Source of the DNA: Bacillota bacterium
Lineage (GTDB): Bacteria; Bacillota; UBA4882; UBA8346
Direction: 5' to 3'
Assembly: GCA_023402395.1 (NCBI GenBank)
Contig: JAEYGI010000042.1
Coordinates: 62,001 to 126,000 of the forward strand
Length of the DNA stretch: 64,000 bases
Shown: positions 1-8,852 of the stretch, piece after piece
Numbering within the stretch: the stretch's first letter is position 1
How the letters are laid out: every line of letters starts with the position of its first letter
Notes under the pieces: generated by a model
The model's input: only the letters and a program-made list of their open reading frames with translations
Databases searched by the model: none
Told to the model about the DNA's origin: nothing
Translations under genes and position numbers: made by a program

Positions 1-1683
1 GCTCAGCGCGAAAACGAGCGCGGCGATGATGATGATCAATTTCGGCCGCTTTAGTACGAAATCGATAACTGGGCCGTAAACCCGGAACAGCGACCGGGAG
101 ATCGGATGATCCTCCTCGGCATGAATCTGCCCGACCAGGACCTTATTGCTGATACTGTTCAACCAACGCGGCCGGAAGTTGAACCGCTTAACCCGGATGA
201 ACAAGGTCTGAATCGCCGGGACCAGCGTGATCGCAAGCAGCGCGCCGAAGAACATCGCGAAGTTTTTGGTGTAAGCGAGCGGCCGGAACATCCGGCCCTC
301 GATCCCTTCCAGGGTAAAAATCGGCAGGAAGGAAACGCCGATCACGATCAACGAGAAGAAGGCCGGCCGCCCCACCTCTTTCATGGACTCGATCAGCACC
401 TCGCGATAGTCACCCTTGCCGCCCTCTATTTGCCAGTGATGAAGCTGCTTGTGGCCGTTTTCGATCATCACGATCGAGGCGTCGACCATGGCGCCGATGG
501 CGATGGCGATCCCGCCCAACGACATGATGTTCGAAGTCAGCCCCATATATTTCATGGGAATGAAGGACAGCAGCACCGCGATGGGCAACGTGGCAATCGG
601 CACCATTGCCGACGGGATGTGCATCAAAAAGACCATAATCACCAGCGCGACGACGACCATCTCCTCGATCAGCTTTTTATTGAGCGTGTCGATGGAGTGG
701 CTGATCAGGTCGGAACGGTCATAGACCGGAACGATCTTTACCCCTTCCGGCAGTTTGACCTCGTTCAGCTTCGCTTTGACGCGGTTGATGACATTCATCG
801 CGTTTTCACCGTAGCGCATGACCACGATGCCGCCGACGGCCTCGCCCCTGCCGTTGAAGTCGGCGAGGCCGCGCCGCATATCCGGCCCGTAGCTGATCTC
901 CGCGACATCCCTGACCCGGACCGGCGCGCCGTTCATCGCCTTCAGGACGACCGCGCCGATGTCCTCTTTGTTTTTGATATACCCGCGCACGGTCACCATA
1001 TACTCGCGGCCGGAGATATCCAGCAGCCGCGCGCCGACCTCTTCGTTGGCGGAACGAACCGCGTCCACCACGTCGGAGACGGCCAGTTGATAGACTGCCA
1101 AGGCGCTCGGGTTCAGCGTAATCTGGTATTGATAAACAAAGCCGCCGATGGACGCAACCTCGGAAACGCCTTGCACCGACTGAAGCGCGTACTTTAAATG
1201 CCAGTCCTGGAACTTGCGGAGATCCGCCAACGAGTTCCGGCCGCTCTCATCGATCAGCGCGTATTGGTAGATCCAGCCGAGGCCCGTCGCATCGGGGCCC
1301 AGTTCCAGTTTGACGCCCTGGGGCAGTTGTGAACTGACTTTGGAGAGGTATTCGAGGACCCGCGACCGGGCCCAATAGACATCGGTGCCGTCCTCGAAGA
1401 TAATATAGACATAGGAGAACCCATAGTCCGAAAAGGCACGGATATCTTTGACCTTCGGCGCGCCCAGCAGGGCGGAGACGATCGGGTAGGATACCTGATC
1501 TTCAATGATCTGGGGCGGCCGGTCCCACCGGGCATAGACGATCACCTGGGTATCGGTGAGATCGGGGATGGCGTCCAGCGGGATCTGGGTGAGCGCCCAG
1601 ACCGCCCAGAAAACGGCCGCCACCGTTCCAATAAAGATAAAGGCTCGGTTCCGGGCCGACCATTCAATGATCCGTTCGATCAT
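1..1683 (-). CDS. cusA: Heavy-metal RND efflux pump, CusA/CzcA family (N-terminal half; cut by window edge)
   Basis: Inner-membrane proton-driven pump of the heavy-metal-efflux RND subfamily, expected to export Cu(I)/Ag(I) through a tripartite complex. 561 codons are visible from ATG at 1683, about half of the roughly 1,040 residues usual for the family; the rest lies beyond the left edge. Seen: an N-terminal transmembrane helix in the first 30 residues, the HME signature DGTDVYWARSRVLEY near residue 100, a periplasmic porter region, then clustered hydrophobic helices from about residue 335 including GAMVDASIVMIEN, which carries the proton-relay Asp. It is third in the operon after the TolC-like channel and CusB, 57 bp behind CusB. 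The DYGFSYVYIIFEDGTD stretch is closer to CusA than to CzcA, and the Met-rich partner supports Cu/Ag, but the ion is inferred. Confidence 0.9.
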   Translation of the reverse strand, partial: MIERIIEWSARNRAFIFIGTVAAVFWAVWALTQIPLDAIPDLTDTQVIVYARWDRPPQIIEDQVSYPIVSALLGAPKVKDIRAFSDYGFSYVYIIFEDGTDVYWARSRVLEYLSKVSSQLPQGVKLELGPDATGLGWIYQYALIDESGRNSLADLRKFQDWHLKYALQSVQGVSEVASIGGFVYQYQITLNPSALAVYQLAVSDVVDAVRSANEEVGARLLDISGREYMVTVRGYIKNKEDIGAVVLKAMNGAPVRVRDVAEISYGPDMRRGLADFNGRGEAVGGIVVMRYGENAMNVINRVKAKLNEVKLPEGVKIVPVYDRSDLISHSIDTLNKKLIEEMVVVALVIMVFLMHIPSAMVPIATLPIAVLLSFIPMKYMGLTSNIMSLGGIAIAIGAMVDASIVMIENGHKQLHHWQIEGGKGDYREVLIESMKEVGRPAFFSLIVIGVSFLPIFTLEGIEGRMFRPLAYTKNFAMFFGALLAITLVPAIQTLFIRVKRFNFRPRWLNSISNKVLVGQIHAEEDHPISRSLFRVYGPVIDFVLKRPKLIIIIAALVFALS

Positions 1684-1740
1684 GTTCGTTGATCCTTTCC
1701 TGAAATGTCTTGGCCTGGGATTGTCGGCAAAAGGCGCGGC

Positions 1741-2814
1741 TTATTGATGCTGGTGCCCGCTCATGTTGCCGACCGCCGCTTTTAGCTGACTCTCGGAATC
1801 GATGAAGAAATTGGCCGAACTGACGACCTTCTCGCCCGCGGCCACTCCGGAGATAACTTCGTAAAACCCTCCGGCGCGCCGGCCGAGTACCAGTTCCCTG
1901 GGCTCAAAATAGCCTTCTCCCTGACCGACGAAGGCGATCCGCCGGTTTCCGGCGTCAATCACCGCTTCCTCGGGAACCGTAAGTACCGTGCCCATAACCA
2001 CCTCGATCTCGGCATCCACGAAGCTTTCATGAACCATGGCCGGGTCCGCGTTTTGGACCAGGACCCGCGCCCGAGTACTCCGGGTGTCCGGGTCGGCCAC
2101 CGTATCCAGGGAGTCGATCCGGCCGTAAATATTCTGGTCCCGCAGTCCGGCTCCAAGGATGCGGACCGATTGGCCGGGCCGGACATAGGGGAGATCGTTC
2201 GGGTAGATTTGAAGGTAAACCCAGGCCCGGGTCGAACCGGCCGACTCAATCAGCGCCTCATCGGTTCGGCCCTGCGCCAGCAGACGTTTAATTTGCGCCT
2301 CGCCGTATCCCAGGATCGCCAGCTTCTTGCGGGCCGAGTCCAGCAGCAATTTAGCGGTAGCCTGGTCGTCGCTGCCCGCCAGGCTCTGGTAATATTGATA
2401 GGCGCTCAGGTATTCCTGCTGGACGGCATAAAGCTCCGGATCGTGTGAAACCGTGCCGTAGGCGCGAATCAGCCGGGTGAGTTTCCGAACGTTCACCGCT
2501 TCGGTCTTGACCCCAATCAGTTGCTGTTTTCTGGAATCCACCGTGATCGGGGTATATCCGGCCACCGTTTTCCCGTGAGAGCCCTCCATTTCCATGCCAG
2601 ACATGGAGCCGCCTCCCATCTCCATCCCTGCCATCGAGTCGCCGCCCATTTCCATCTCCGCCATGGAATCTTCTTCAATCTCCAGCGCCTCCATGGCATC
2701 ATCGCTGGAGCTTACGGCATGGTCCTTGCTGAAAAATTGGTTGGCAACCAGGGTAAATCCCGCCGCTGTGATGACCAGCGCCAGCAGCACCCCGAGGATA
2801 ATCTTCAACTTCAT
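1741..2814 (-). CDS. cusB: Efflux RND periplasmic adaptor, CusB-like, Met-rich N-terminus
   Basis: Membrane-fusion protein that would bridge the RND pump and the outer-membrane channel and hand metal to the pump. About 357 residues. ATG at 2814 is chosen because GGAGGAG lies 5 bp upstream; an upstream in-frame ATG (2829) precedes that ribosome site. An N-terminal signal/anchor helix (MKLKIILGVLLALVITAAG) is followed by an acidic, methionine-rich stretch of about 45 residues with repeated MEMGG/SMAGMEM units, a plausible Cu(I)/Ag(I) thioether-binding segment. The adaptor core follows: barrel-sandwich and helical hairpin around residues 90-190, then beta-barrel, ending in a histidine-containing tail (GHQHQ). 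Its ATG overlaps the stop of the TolC-family gene (ATGA), so the two are translationally coupled. Confidence 0.88.
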   Translation of the reverse strand: MKLKIILGVLLALVITAAGFTLVANQFFSKDHAVSSSDDAMEALEIEEDSMAEMEMGGDSMAGMEMGGGSMSGMEMEGSHGKTVAGYTPITVDSRKQQLIGVKTEAVNVRKLTRLIRAYGTVSHDPELYAVQQEYLSAYQYYQSLAGSDDQATAKLLLDSARKKLAILGYGEAQIKRLLAQGRTDEALIESAGSTRAWVYLQIYPNDLPYVRPGQSVRILGAGLRDQNIYGRIDSLDTVADPDTRSTRARVLVQNADPAMVHESFVDAEIEVVMGTVLTVPEEAVIDAGNRRIAFVGQGEGYFEPRELVLGRRAGGFYEVISGVAAGEKVVSSANFFIDSESQLKAAVGNMSGHQHQ

Positions 2815-4100
2815 GGCTTCTCCTCCCATCGCAGTGAACCGACAGTATAGAAATCAAGATAAACCCGTTCCTCCACTACCAAGCGCTTGGTTTTCTCTTG
2901 CTCCAGCGCCGTGTCGTACAGCATCCGGAAGGCCTCGAGCAACTCGCTGAAATTGATCCGGCCCGACTGGTAATCTTTCAGCGCGACCTCAAAAGCTTGC
3001 TCGGCCCCTTTTTTGATGCTCGATCCCAGCAGGCCCAGCGCTTCCTGGGCGTTGACCAGCGCGGCGCGGCGCGCCCGCACTTCCTGGGCGATCCGGTTCG
3101 CGGCGTCCAGCCGTTCTTGGGTGGCCGCTTCGCTCAGGTCCGCCGCGGCGCCGGCCAACGGCGTTTGCTTTTGGGACCGGAACAGCGGCAGCGGAACCCC
3201 GATTCCGAGGGAGTAGGTCCGATCGCCGTTATCCATGCGCTGGATCGCGCCGCGTACCGTAAAGTCGGGCGCCGTCTCCAGCTTCATCTGCCGGGCCTCC
3301 GCCGCCATCCCCCGTTCCATCGCCTGTTTCATGCCGATCTCCGGAAATTTCCGCAGCGCGGCCTCGACCATCTCGGCCTCGTCCGGAACCCGGCGCAACG
3401 GCGCCACCTCATACGCAAAAGCCGTCCCCTCCGGAATGGCTCCGCCGAGCATGGCCGCAAGCTCCGCCGCCATCCGCGCCCGTTCGGCCTCCATCGCTAG
3501 GATCTCCGTCTTGGCCATGGCTTTCATGGTATTGGTCCGGATGAACTCCGACAGCGAGGCTTTGCCGTTGCTGTATTCGGCGGCAATGACCTTCCCCATC
3601 GCTTCCAGTTGCTTTTGTTTTTTGGCTTCGATGGCGAGCTGGGCATCCATGGAAGCAATCCCGTAGTACATCAGCGCCACGTCTTTTTGGAGGTCGGCCC
3701 GCTTCATCGCATAGGCTCCAGCCGCCGCGTCGGCCGCCGCCCGCTGGCGTTCGACCGCGAGCGGCCGTTTGCCCGGAAACGGAATCATTTGCATCAAGGA
3801 AAACTCGAACCCGGGCGAAGTCATCCCCATTGACGAGCCCAACGGGTTATCCATGGATTCGATCATCAATTCGGGATCCGGCAGGACGCCTGCGGGTGAG
3901 ACGTTTGCCGCCGCCGCGTCCGCTTGACGCTTGGCCGAAGCGATTCCCGGATTGTTCGCCAACGCCAGTTCGGTGAGGGAATTCAACCCGGTTGCGGTAT
4001 CGGCCAGCGCCACGGCGCCAAAGAGCAATAACATCAATCCAATCCCGATGCCGATGGCGATCCTGGATTTTGAACCCGGCGGGGCCACAAGATATGCCAT
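2811..4100 (-). CDS. TolC-family outer-membrane efflux protein (CusC-like)
   Basis: Outer-membrane channel component of the tripartite metal efflux system. About 429 residues from ATG at 4100, chosen because GAGAGG lies just upstream and a signal peptide follows directly (basic start, hydrophobic run, VALA cleavage region near residue 34); a longer reading frame upstream has no ribosome site. The body is alanine-rich and strongly helical, with the two internal repeats typical of TolC proteins (SLTELALANNPGI at the start of the first; YQSGRINFSELLEAFRMLYD in the second). First gene of the cusCBA-like operon. Its presence implies an outer membrane, which matters because the surrounding genes are Bacillota-like. 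Assignment to TolC family is secure; metal specificity rests on the neighbours. Confidence 0.85.
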   Translation of the reverse strand: MAYLVAPPGSKSRIAIGIGIGLMLLLFGAVALADTATGLNSLTELALANNPGIASAKRQADAAAANVSPAGVLPDPELMIESMDNPLGSSMGMTSPGFEFSLMQMIPFPGKRPLAVERQRAAADAAAGAYAMKRADLQKDVALMYYGIASMDAQLAIEAKKQKQLEAMGKVIAAEYSNGKASLSEFIRTNTMKAMAKTEILAMEAERARMAAELAAMLGGAIPEGTAFAYEVAPLRRVPDEAEMVEAALRKFPEIGMKQAMERGMAAEARQMKLETAPDFTVRGAIQRMDNGDRTYSLGIGVPLPLFRSQKQTPLAGAAADLSEAATQERLDAANRIAQEVRARRAALVNAQEALGLLGSSIKKGAEQAFEVALKDYQSGRINFSELLEAFRMLYDTALEQEKTKRLVVEERVYLDFYTVGSLRWEEKP

Positions 4101-4340
4101 TTTCAACCTCTCTTTTCCGCTCGAATTTAAATCTTTCCGCAATTTATCACCTAAAATAAAGGCCGTCGACCACCGGTCAAACAGCCCGGGCTCATCACCA
4201 GAGCCCCAAAATGGAGGGAACATGAAACGGTGGACTCTGATTTCCCCGGAGAAGCGGTCGCCTGCCCCTTCCCCCAAAACCAGCATAACCCCTCGAACTT
4301 AGACCGGCCTTAAATGAACCTTAGAATCCGCTGAGAAATG

Positions 4341-4371
4341 AAAAAACCCGTGATTCGCGTCACGGGTTTTT
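4341..4371. terminator. Bidirectional intrinsic terminator
   Basis: AAAAACCCGTGA and TCACGGGTTTTT form a GC-rich stem around a short loop (TTCGCG region) with A/T runs on both sides, so it can terminate in either direction. It separates the two-component genes from the metal efflux operon, both read on the minus strand. Confidence 0.75.
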
Positions 4372-4479
4372 GATCGTTATCTGGCATCTGACTGTTTTTA
4401 GGACGGCGCAATATTTCCAAGCCACGGTTACACAATATTTAAGGAATACTCTTTGCCAATCACGCCGGCCTAAAACCAT

Positions 4480-4728
4480 ACCTCTCCCTCACTCCCTCCC
4501 CGGTGTTGTCATCCTGCGGGTCTACCTCAGCGGGGAGGGATGAATCGCTTGAAACTCGGGTTTCCACTGCGCTGATGCTTTTAAGCTTTATCTAGAAAAG
4601 CTTTATGCTCAAAATCCGATTTCCTTGATTTCACTGACGAAAATGGGCAACCGTTTCCAGCGAATCGCCCCTCCCCGCTGAAGATCTTCTACGAAATCGC
4701 CGCGCCGGGGAGGGGATGGGGGAGAGGT
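4480..4728. repeat. About 250-bp imperfect foldback element
   Basis: The 717-bp stretch between the sensor kinase and the TolC-like gene has no gene. It holds a large inverted repeat: ACCTCTCCCTCACTCCC at 4480 pairs with the CCGGGGAGGGGATGGGGGAGAGGT-type arm ending at 4728, and an inner arm (TCAGCGGGGAGGG at 4527) pairs with CCCCTCCCCGCTGA ending near 4682. The centre is AT-rich and includes AAGCTTTAT twice. No transposase is encoded. It resembles a non-autonomous dispersed repeat or a long structured RNA, but no second copy is present here. Confidence 0.6.
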
Positions 4729-4817
4729 TTGAAATTTTCTTCCGAAATACTTACAGTATAGCTTGACAACATTGGGGCGAGGGTTAGGTCCGGAAAGCTT
4801 TTCTCCCCATCCCTTAA

Positions 4818-6233
4818 TTACATTGCGCTAACTTCCCCCGCCTCGGGCGGCGGAAAGCGGATCTCCACCGCCAGCCCATGCGGGCTCCGGTTATTGAGGC
4901 GGATCTCCGCCTGATGGCTGGCAACGATCGACTTGGCGATGGCCAGCCCCAGCCCGGAGCCGGTCGCCGCCGCGGCATTGCCGGCCCGGTAAAAACGGTT
5001 GAAAACCATGGTCAGCTCGGCTTCGGGAATGCCGGGTCCGTCGTCGGCGATCCTGAGTGTCGTCCGCCGCTCCCGTACCGAAAGCTCGATCTCGATTCGC
5101 CCTCCGGCCGCCGTATATTTCAAGGCGTTATCCAGCAGAATGATGATCAACTGGGTCAATTTCTCCGGATCGCCCCAAACCGCCGCCCGCTCCGGAGCGC
5201 GGATCGCAATCGTCCGCTCCGTCGCGGCCGCCCGGTATTGCAAACTGGACACCGCTTCCCGGGCAATCTCTCCTAAATCAACCGGCCGCAGCCGGGGAGG
5301 GGCCTGGCTTTCCTCCCGGGCCAGCAACAACAGTTCGTTGACCAGCCCCGCCATCCGGTTCACCTCGGCGCCGGTTTCGCGCACGATCTGATGCCGCTCC
5401 GCTTCCCCCAGATCGGGGGCGCGCTGCAGAAATTCCAGATTGGCCCGGACCGAGGTCAACGGCGTCCGCAGTTCATGGGAAGCGTCAGCCAGGAATTTTT
5501 TTTGGGTCAGGTAGGCCGATTCCAGCGTGCTCAGCATCTGGTTCAGCGCCTGGCTCAACTCGCCGAACTCGTCGGCGGCGCTGCTTAAATTCCCGATTCT
5601 TTGGCCCAGCTTGCCGGAGGCCGCGATTTGCAGCGAGGCCCGGGTCATGGCTTTCACCGGCCGCAGGGTCCGGCCCACGAACATCCAGGAGACCCCCGCG
5701 CAAACCGCCACTGCCAGCAGCCACAGGACGCCCAGGAAGATCGACAACTCATGGATCGTCGTTTGAACATGGACCAGCGATCGGCCCACCACCAGACGGC
5801 CGGGCGAACCGGCCCCGGCCCGGTTAAGATCGAAGATCAGCAACCGGAACGGATGGCCGTCGAGGACCACGTTTTTTTCGACCGGCCCGCCGCTCGCCGG
5901 GATCGCAATCGACTCGGCCAGCGCCCGGATTCGCCCGGCCATCATTGGCTCCAGCGGATTCTCATTGGCCGTCCGCCCCGGATCGTTCAGAACGAGTGAA
6001 AATGATTCCGGCAGCGCCGTCCCGCCTTTCCGGTCCGGAATCACCCCGCGTTGATGACCCATTGAACCGAGCGGCCCCAGTTTTCCGGCGGCCCAGGCGA
6101 GCAAGGACTCATTGACTTCCTGATTCAGATGGTAACTTAAGGATAAATACAGCCCCCCGGTAAATACGAGCAGCAGGAACGCCAAAATCACCGAATGCCA
6201 GGCCACCAGCAGGTTACGGACGGACAGCGCCAT
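4818..6233 (-). CDS. Sensor histidine kinase of a two-component system
   Basis: Membrane sensor kinase, 471 residues. Seen in order: transmembrane helix 1 (about residues 10-33), an extracytoplasmic sensor region of about 130 residues, transmembrane helix 2 (about 164-187), HAMP linker (RTLRPVKAMTRAS), the HisKA box DASHELRTPLT with phospho-acceptor His253, then the ATPase domain with N box DNALKYT, G1 box DDGPGIP and G2 box GSGLGLAIAKS. It lies 3 bp downstream of an OmpR-type response regulator and is clearly co-transcribed. Position next to the Cus-like efflux operon suggests it senses periplasmic metal (CusS-like role), but the sensor domain shows no obvious metal-binding cluster, so the signal is inferred only from context. 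Confidence 0.88.
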   Translation of the reverse strand: MALSVRNLLVAWHSVILAFLLLVFTGGLYLSLSYHLNQEVNESLLAWAAGKLGPLGSMGHQRGVIPDRKGGTALPESFSLVLNDPGRTANENPLEPMMAGRIRALAESIAIPASGGPVEKNVVLDGHPFRLLIFDLNRAGAGSPGRLVVGRSLVHVQTTIHELSIFLGVLWLLAVAVCAGVSWMFVGRTLRPVKAMTRASLQIAASGKLGQRIGNLSSAADEFGELSQALNQMLSTLESAYLTQKKFLADASHELRTPLTSVRANLEFLQRAPDLGEAERHQIVRETGAEVNRMAGLVNELLLLAREESQAPPRLRPVDLGEIAREAVSSLQYRAAATERTIAIRAPERAAVWGDPEKLTQLIIILLDNALKYTAAGGRIEIELSVRERRTTLRIADDGPGIPEAELTMVFNRFYRAGNAAAATGSGLGLAIAKSIVASHQAEIRLNNRSPHGLAVEIRFPPPEAGEVSAM

Positions 6234-6236
6234 CGC

Positions 6237-6911
6237 CTACTCCTTTAACAAATATCCCGCGCCCCGGACCGTATGAATCAGGCGGCTTTCGCCCGCCCCC
6301 TCCAGCTTGGTCCGGAGGTACCGGATGTAAACTTCGACAATATTCCCGTCCCCGCCGAAATCATAGCCCCAGACCGCCTCTAGGATCATTTCCTTGGTCA
6401 GGACCCGGCGCGGATTGAGCATCAGATAATGGAGCAACCGGTATTCGGTGGCCGAGAGTTCGATCCGGCGCTCCTTCCGGAACGCGGTTTGAAGCCCGGT
6501 ATCCAACGCCAGATCGGCCAGACGCAGCACCGAGAGGTCCGGCGCTTTCCCGTTCCGGCGCAGCAAGGCCCGGATCCGCGCCAACAGCTCGTCATAGGCG
6601 AACGGCTTGACCAGGTAATCGTCGCCGCCGCCGTCCAGGCCGGCCACCCGATCCCCGATCTCGTCACGGGCGGATAAAAACAAAACGGGCACCGCCGATC
6701 GGGCCCTGATCTTCCGGCAGACTTCGATCCCGGACAGCCCGGGCATGGTCACGTCCAGAATAATCAAATCCGGCCGCCAGGATTCGGAAACCGCCAGCGC
6801 CGCCGGCCCGTCGTGGGCCGCCGCCACCTCGAAGCCTTCGTAGGCCAGGACCCGTTTTAGCGAGTTGATAATCATCGGATCGTCATCGACCGCCAGAATC
6901 TTAGTTTTCAT
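6237..6911 (-). CDS. OmpR/PhoB-family response regulator
   Basis: DNA-binding response regulator, 224 residues. The receiver domain (residues 1-120) shows the acidic pocket VDDDP, the phosphorylation site Asp53 in LIILDVTMPG, and the Lys of VKPF; the C-terminal winged helix ends in YIRYLRTKLEG...LIHTVRGAGYLLKE, typical of OmpR/PhoB proteins. It is the first gene of the pair with the histidine kinase that follows 3 bp later. A direct repeat spaced 11 bp lies upstream and may be its own binding site. A CusR-like role in controlling the efflux operon is inferred from adjacency. Confidence 0.9.
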   Translation of the reverse strand: MKTKILAVDDDPMIINSLKRVLAYEGFEVAAAHDGPAALAVSESWRPDLIILDVTMPGLSGIEVCRKIRARSAVPVLFLSARDEIGDRVAGLDGGGDDYLVKPFAYDELLARIRALLRRNGKAPDLSVLRLADLALDTGLQTAFRKERRIELSATEYRLLHYLMLNPRRVLTKEMILEAVWGYDFGGDGNIVEVYIRYLRTKLEGAGESRLIHTVRGAGYLLKE

Positions 6912-6975
6912 GATGACCCCTTTGAATGATTGATGCGGGTTTTTCTTCTTTAGAGTCTACTTTAGCAAATTGCGG

Positions 6976-6992
6976 TGAAGATTCTATGAAGA
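6976..6992 (-). promoter_or_regulatory. Candidate response-regulator direct repeat upstream of the two-component operon
   Basis: On the minus strand TCTTCA occurs twice with an 11-bp period (TCTTCATAGAATCTTCA), the spacing usual for tandem OmpR/PhoB-type half sites, about 65 bp upstream of the response-regulator start. Autoregulation is an inference; no sequence-specific match to a known CusR or PhoB box is claimed. Confidence 0.4.
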
Positions 6993-7038
6993 CTTTTGAC
7001 TTTTCCCGAGCGATCCCCGGAGTTCGTTCAGCAACAAA

Positions 7039-7237
7039 ATATCCACATTCAATAACTGAATGTGGATATTTAGTAACTAAATCATTTCATGGAGTAAAAG
7101 AATGTGGATATTCAGTAACTAAATGTGGATATTCTGTGAATAAATGAACTGGGGGAGTCACTCCCAATCCACATTCTGTTACTGAATGTGGATATTTAGT
7201 AACTGATTGTGGATATTCCGTTACTAAATGTGGATAA
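7039..7237. repeat. 21-bp-register array of DnaA-box-like motifs
   Basis: No gene lies between the response regulator and the glycosidase. The stretch holds TGTGGATA cores at 7061, 7103, 7124, 7187, 7208 and 7229, all separated by exact multiples of 21 bp, plus inverted copies at 7039 (ATATCCACA) and 7165 (CAATCCACA). Five are TGTGGATAT and the last is TGTGGATAA, the perfect DnaA box. The intervening bases (TTTAGTAACTGA) also repeat. Adjacent inverted units make palindromes such as CCACATTCA/TGAATGTGG. Both strands read through as heptad-like peptides only because 21 is divisible by three; no ribosome sites are present. Confidence 0.7.
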
Positions 7238-7343
7238 CCAAGAACTGAACGAGGCGAATCATCCTCGAAATCATGCCCGGATTTTTTGGAAGCACCCGGA
7301 CCAATTGCCAAGCGATCCCCCGGAAGCCCCACACCGGCTCCGT

Positions 7344-8822
7344 TCAAGCTCCGGCTTTGATCTTTTGAATCCGCAATGCGATATACTGTTTCCCCGGAAG
7401 CTCCACCCGGCAGTGGCCCTCATAGACGCCCGGGGCCGGGGTGACGGTCATCTCCCAGGTATCGATGATGTCGATCCGATAGCGCTTGCCTTCCGGCAAC
7501 TCCAAAACCTGATAGGCGGGCTGGTCAATCCCGTGATACAATAGGAAATACTCATCCTTTACCCCGCCCAATCCCACCGCCTGCGAGTCTTTGCCCAAGT
7601 CCGCCGGGGCAAGGCCCTGAGCGGGACCTTCCTCCATGATTTTACGAAGGAAACCGATGCGGGCCGGACTTTCTCCGTAAAGTTTTCCGCCCTTCGCCCA
7701 CCACAAAATGTCCTGCGGATGCAGATAGGTCTCACCGTGACCCACATAACCGCCACTGGAAAACCCAATCCAGAAACGGCAGACCATCTCCTGCGCCGTG
7801 ATATTGCCCCAGCGCCGGTGGATATTGCCTTCGTACTTGCATTCATCGATCACCACCGGCTTTTGGTACAGGTTTCGCCATTCGGGAACCATGGCGGCAT
7901 CGTTATGCTGAATATTATGCTGAATGCTGCAATGAGTGACCCACGGCTTGCCGTGATCGTAAAAAGGACGGCAATTATGAATGGAACGAAGATGCTGATA
8001 CGGATCGTGCCGTTGAATGATATGGAAGAAGCGATCCCAATCACTCATGGTCTTCGCCAACATCAGATCGTATTCATTGGCCAATGACCACCAAATGTTC
8101 CGATAAGCGGCCAAACGGGCCACCAGATATTTCAGGTAGCGGTCGTCCGCCTCCGGAGCCATTTTGGAAAAACCCCAGCGATCGTAGGCGTGGAAAAGAA
8201 TCAGATCGCATTCGATCCCCAAATTCAACAAGGCCTCGATCGTTCCTTCCAAATGGCGGAAGAACGCCGGGTTAAACCGCGTAAAATCGAAGCCTTGCTC
8301 CAGCGATCCCTCAAACGGATAATATTCCGGCTCGTTGTCATTAAAGAGATAATGCTTCGGAAAGACGCACATCCGCATTTTATTGAAGGGGGCCGCTTTC
8401 AGCGTCTCCAGGGTCTTCCGTTCCAATTCCCCGCCCTGGTGGTTCCAGACATAACAGGTGGTTCCGAACGGGAGATAGCGGCTGCCGTCCGCATAGCAAA
8501 AATGATAGCCGTTGTTGACCCGGACCGGCCCGTGATTTCCCGCCGACGGCGCGGCGCAATGGAACTCCCCGGTGACTCCGTCCAGTTCCCGGCAGTTGCT
8601 TTCGGTTTCATAAGACCAAACTCCTTCCGCGTCCGGCATGCAGCGGGCTTTATACACCCCGCCGCCGTCGTAAAAACCGTCCACGTCCAGGATCCGGTTC
8701 TTATAGCGGAATTTCACTCCAAAGCGAATGTCCAAAAAAGGGTTCCCGGTATCCGGCCCATTCAGAACCAGCTCAAAAGAGCCCCAACGTTCCACAATAG
8801 TGCCGACTCGCTCTTTTCCCAC
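7344..8822 (-). CDS. Intracellular glycoside hydrolase-like protein (DUF5060 / DUF4038-type barrel / DUF5605)
   Basis: Predicted glycosidase, 492 residues, without signal peptide, so it would act on an imported glycoside. The first 90 residues (WGSFELVLNGP...YKARCMPDAEGVWSYET) match the beta-sandwich found in front of such enzymes (DUF5060); a TIM-barrel region follows from about residue 95 with NE of SLANEYDLM (Glu250) as candidate acid/base and Glu327 of PVVIDECKYEGN as candidate nucleophile; the C-terminal about 90 residues form a beta domain (DUF5605-like). It is the last gene of the ABC-importer operon. DUF4038-type barrels include the apiosidase family GH140, which is one reason to consider a branched pentose as substrate, but family membership is recognised from motifs only and the true substrate is unknown. 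Confidence 0.72.
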   Translation of the reverse strand: MGKERVGTIVERWGSFELVLNGPDTGNPFLDIRFGVKFRYKNRILDVDGFYDGGGVYKARCMPDAEGVWSYETESNCRELDGVTGEFHCAAPSAGNHGPVRVNNGYHFCYADGSRYLPFGTTCYVWNHQGGELERKTLETLKAAPFNKMRMCVFPKHYLFNDNEPEYYPFEGSLEQGFDFTRFNPAFFRHLEGTIEALLNLGIECDLILFHAYDRWGFSKMAPEADDRYLKYLVARLAAYRNIWWSLANEYDLMLAKTMSDWDRFFHIIQRHDPYQHLRSIHNCRPFYDHGKPWVTHCSIQHNIQHNDAAMVPEWRNLYQKPVVIDECKYEGNIHRRWGNITAQEMVCRFWIGFSSGGYVGHGETYLHPQDILWWAKGGKLYGESPARIGFLRKIMEEGPAQGLAPADLGKDSQAVGLGGVKDEYFLLYHGIDQPAYQVLELPEGKRYRIDIIDTWEMTVTPAPGVYEGHCRVELPGKQYIALRIQKIKAGA

Positions 8823-8852
8823 TGAATATTTCCTCCTTAAGGATTAGAATAA

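Noticed and set aside
106..1197. Long plus-strand open frame opposite cusA
   Set aside because: Composition is the complement-strand shadow of a GC-rich gene; cusA reads clearly on the minus strand with family motifs.
7039..7237. CRISPR array
   Set aside because: The unit is only 21 bp, there are no unique spacers of constant length, and no cas genes are present; the same holds for the arrays at 22.0 and 48.7 kb.
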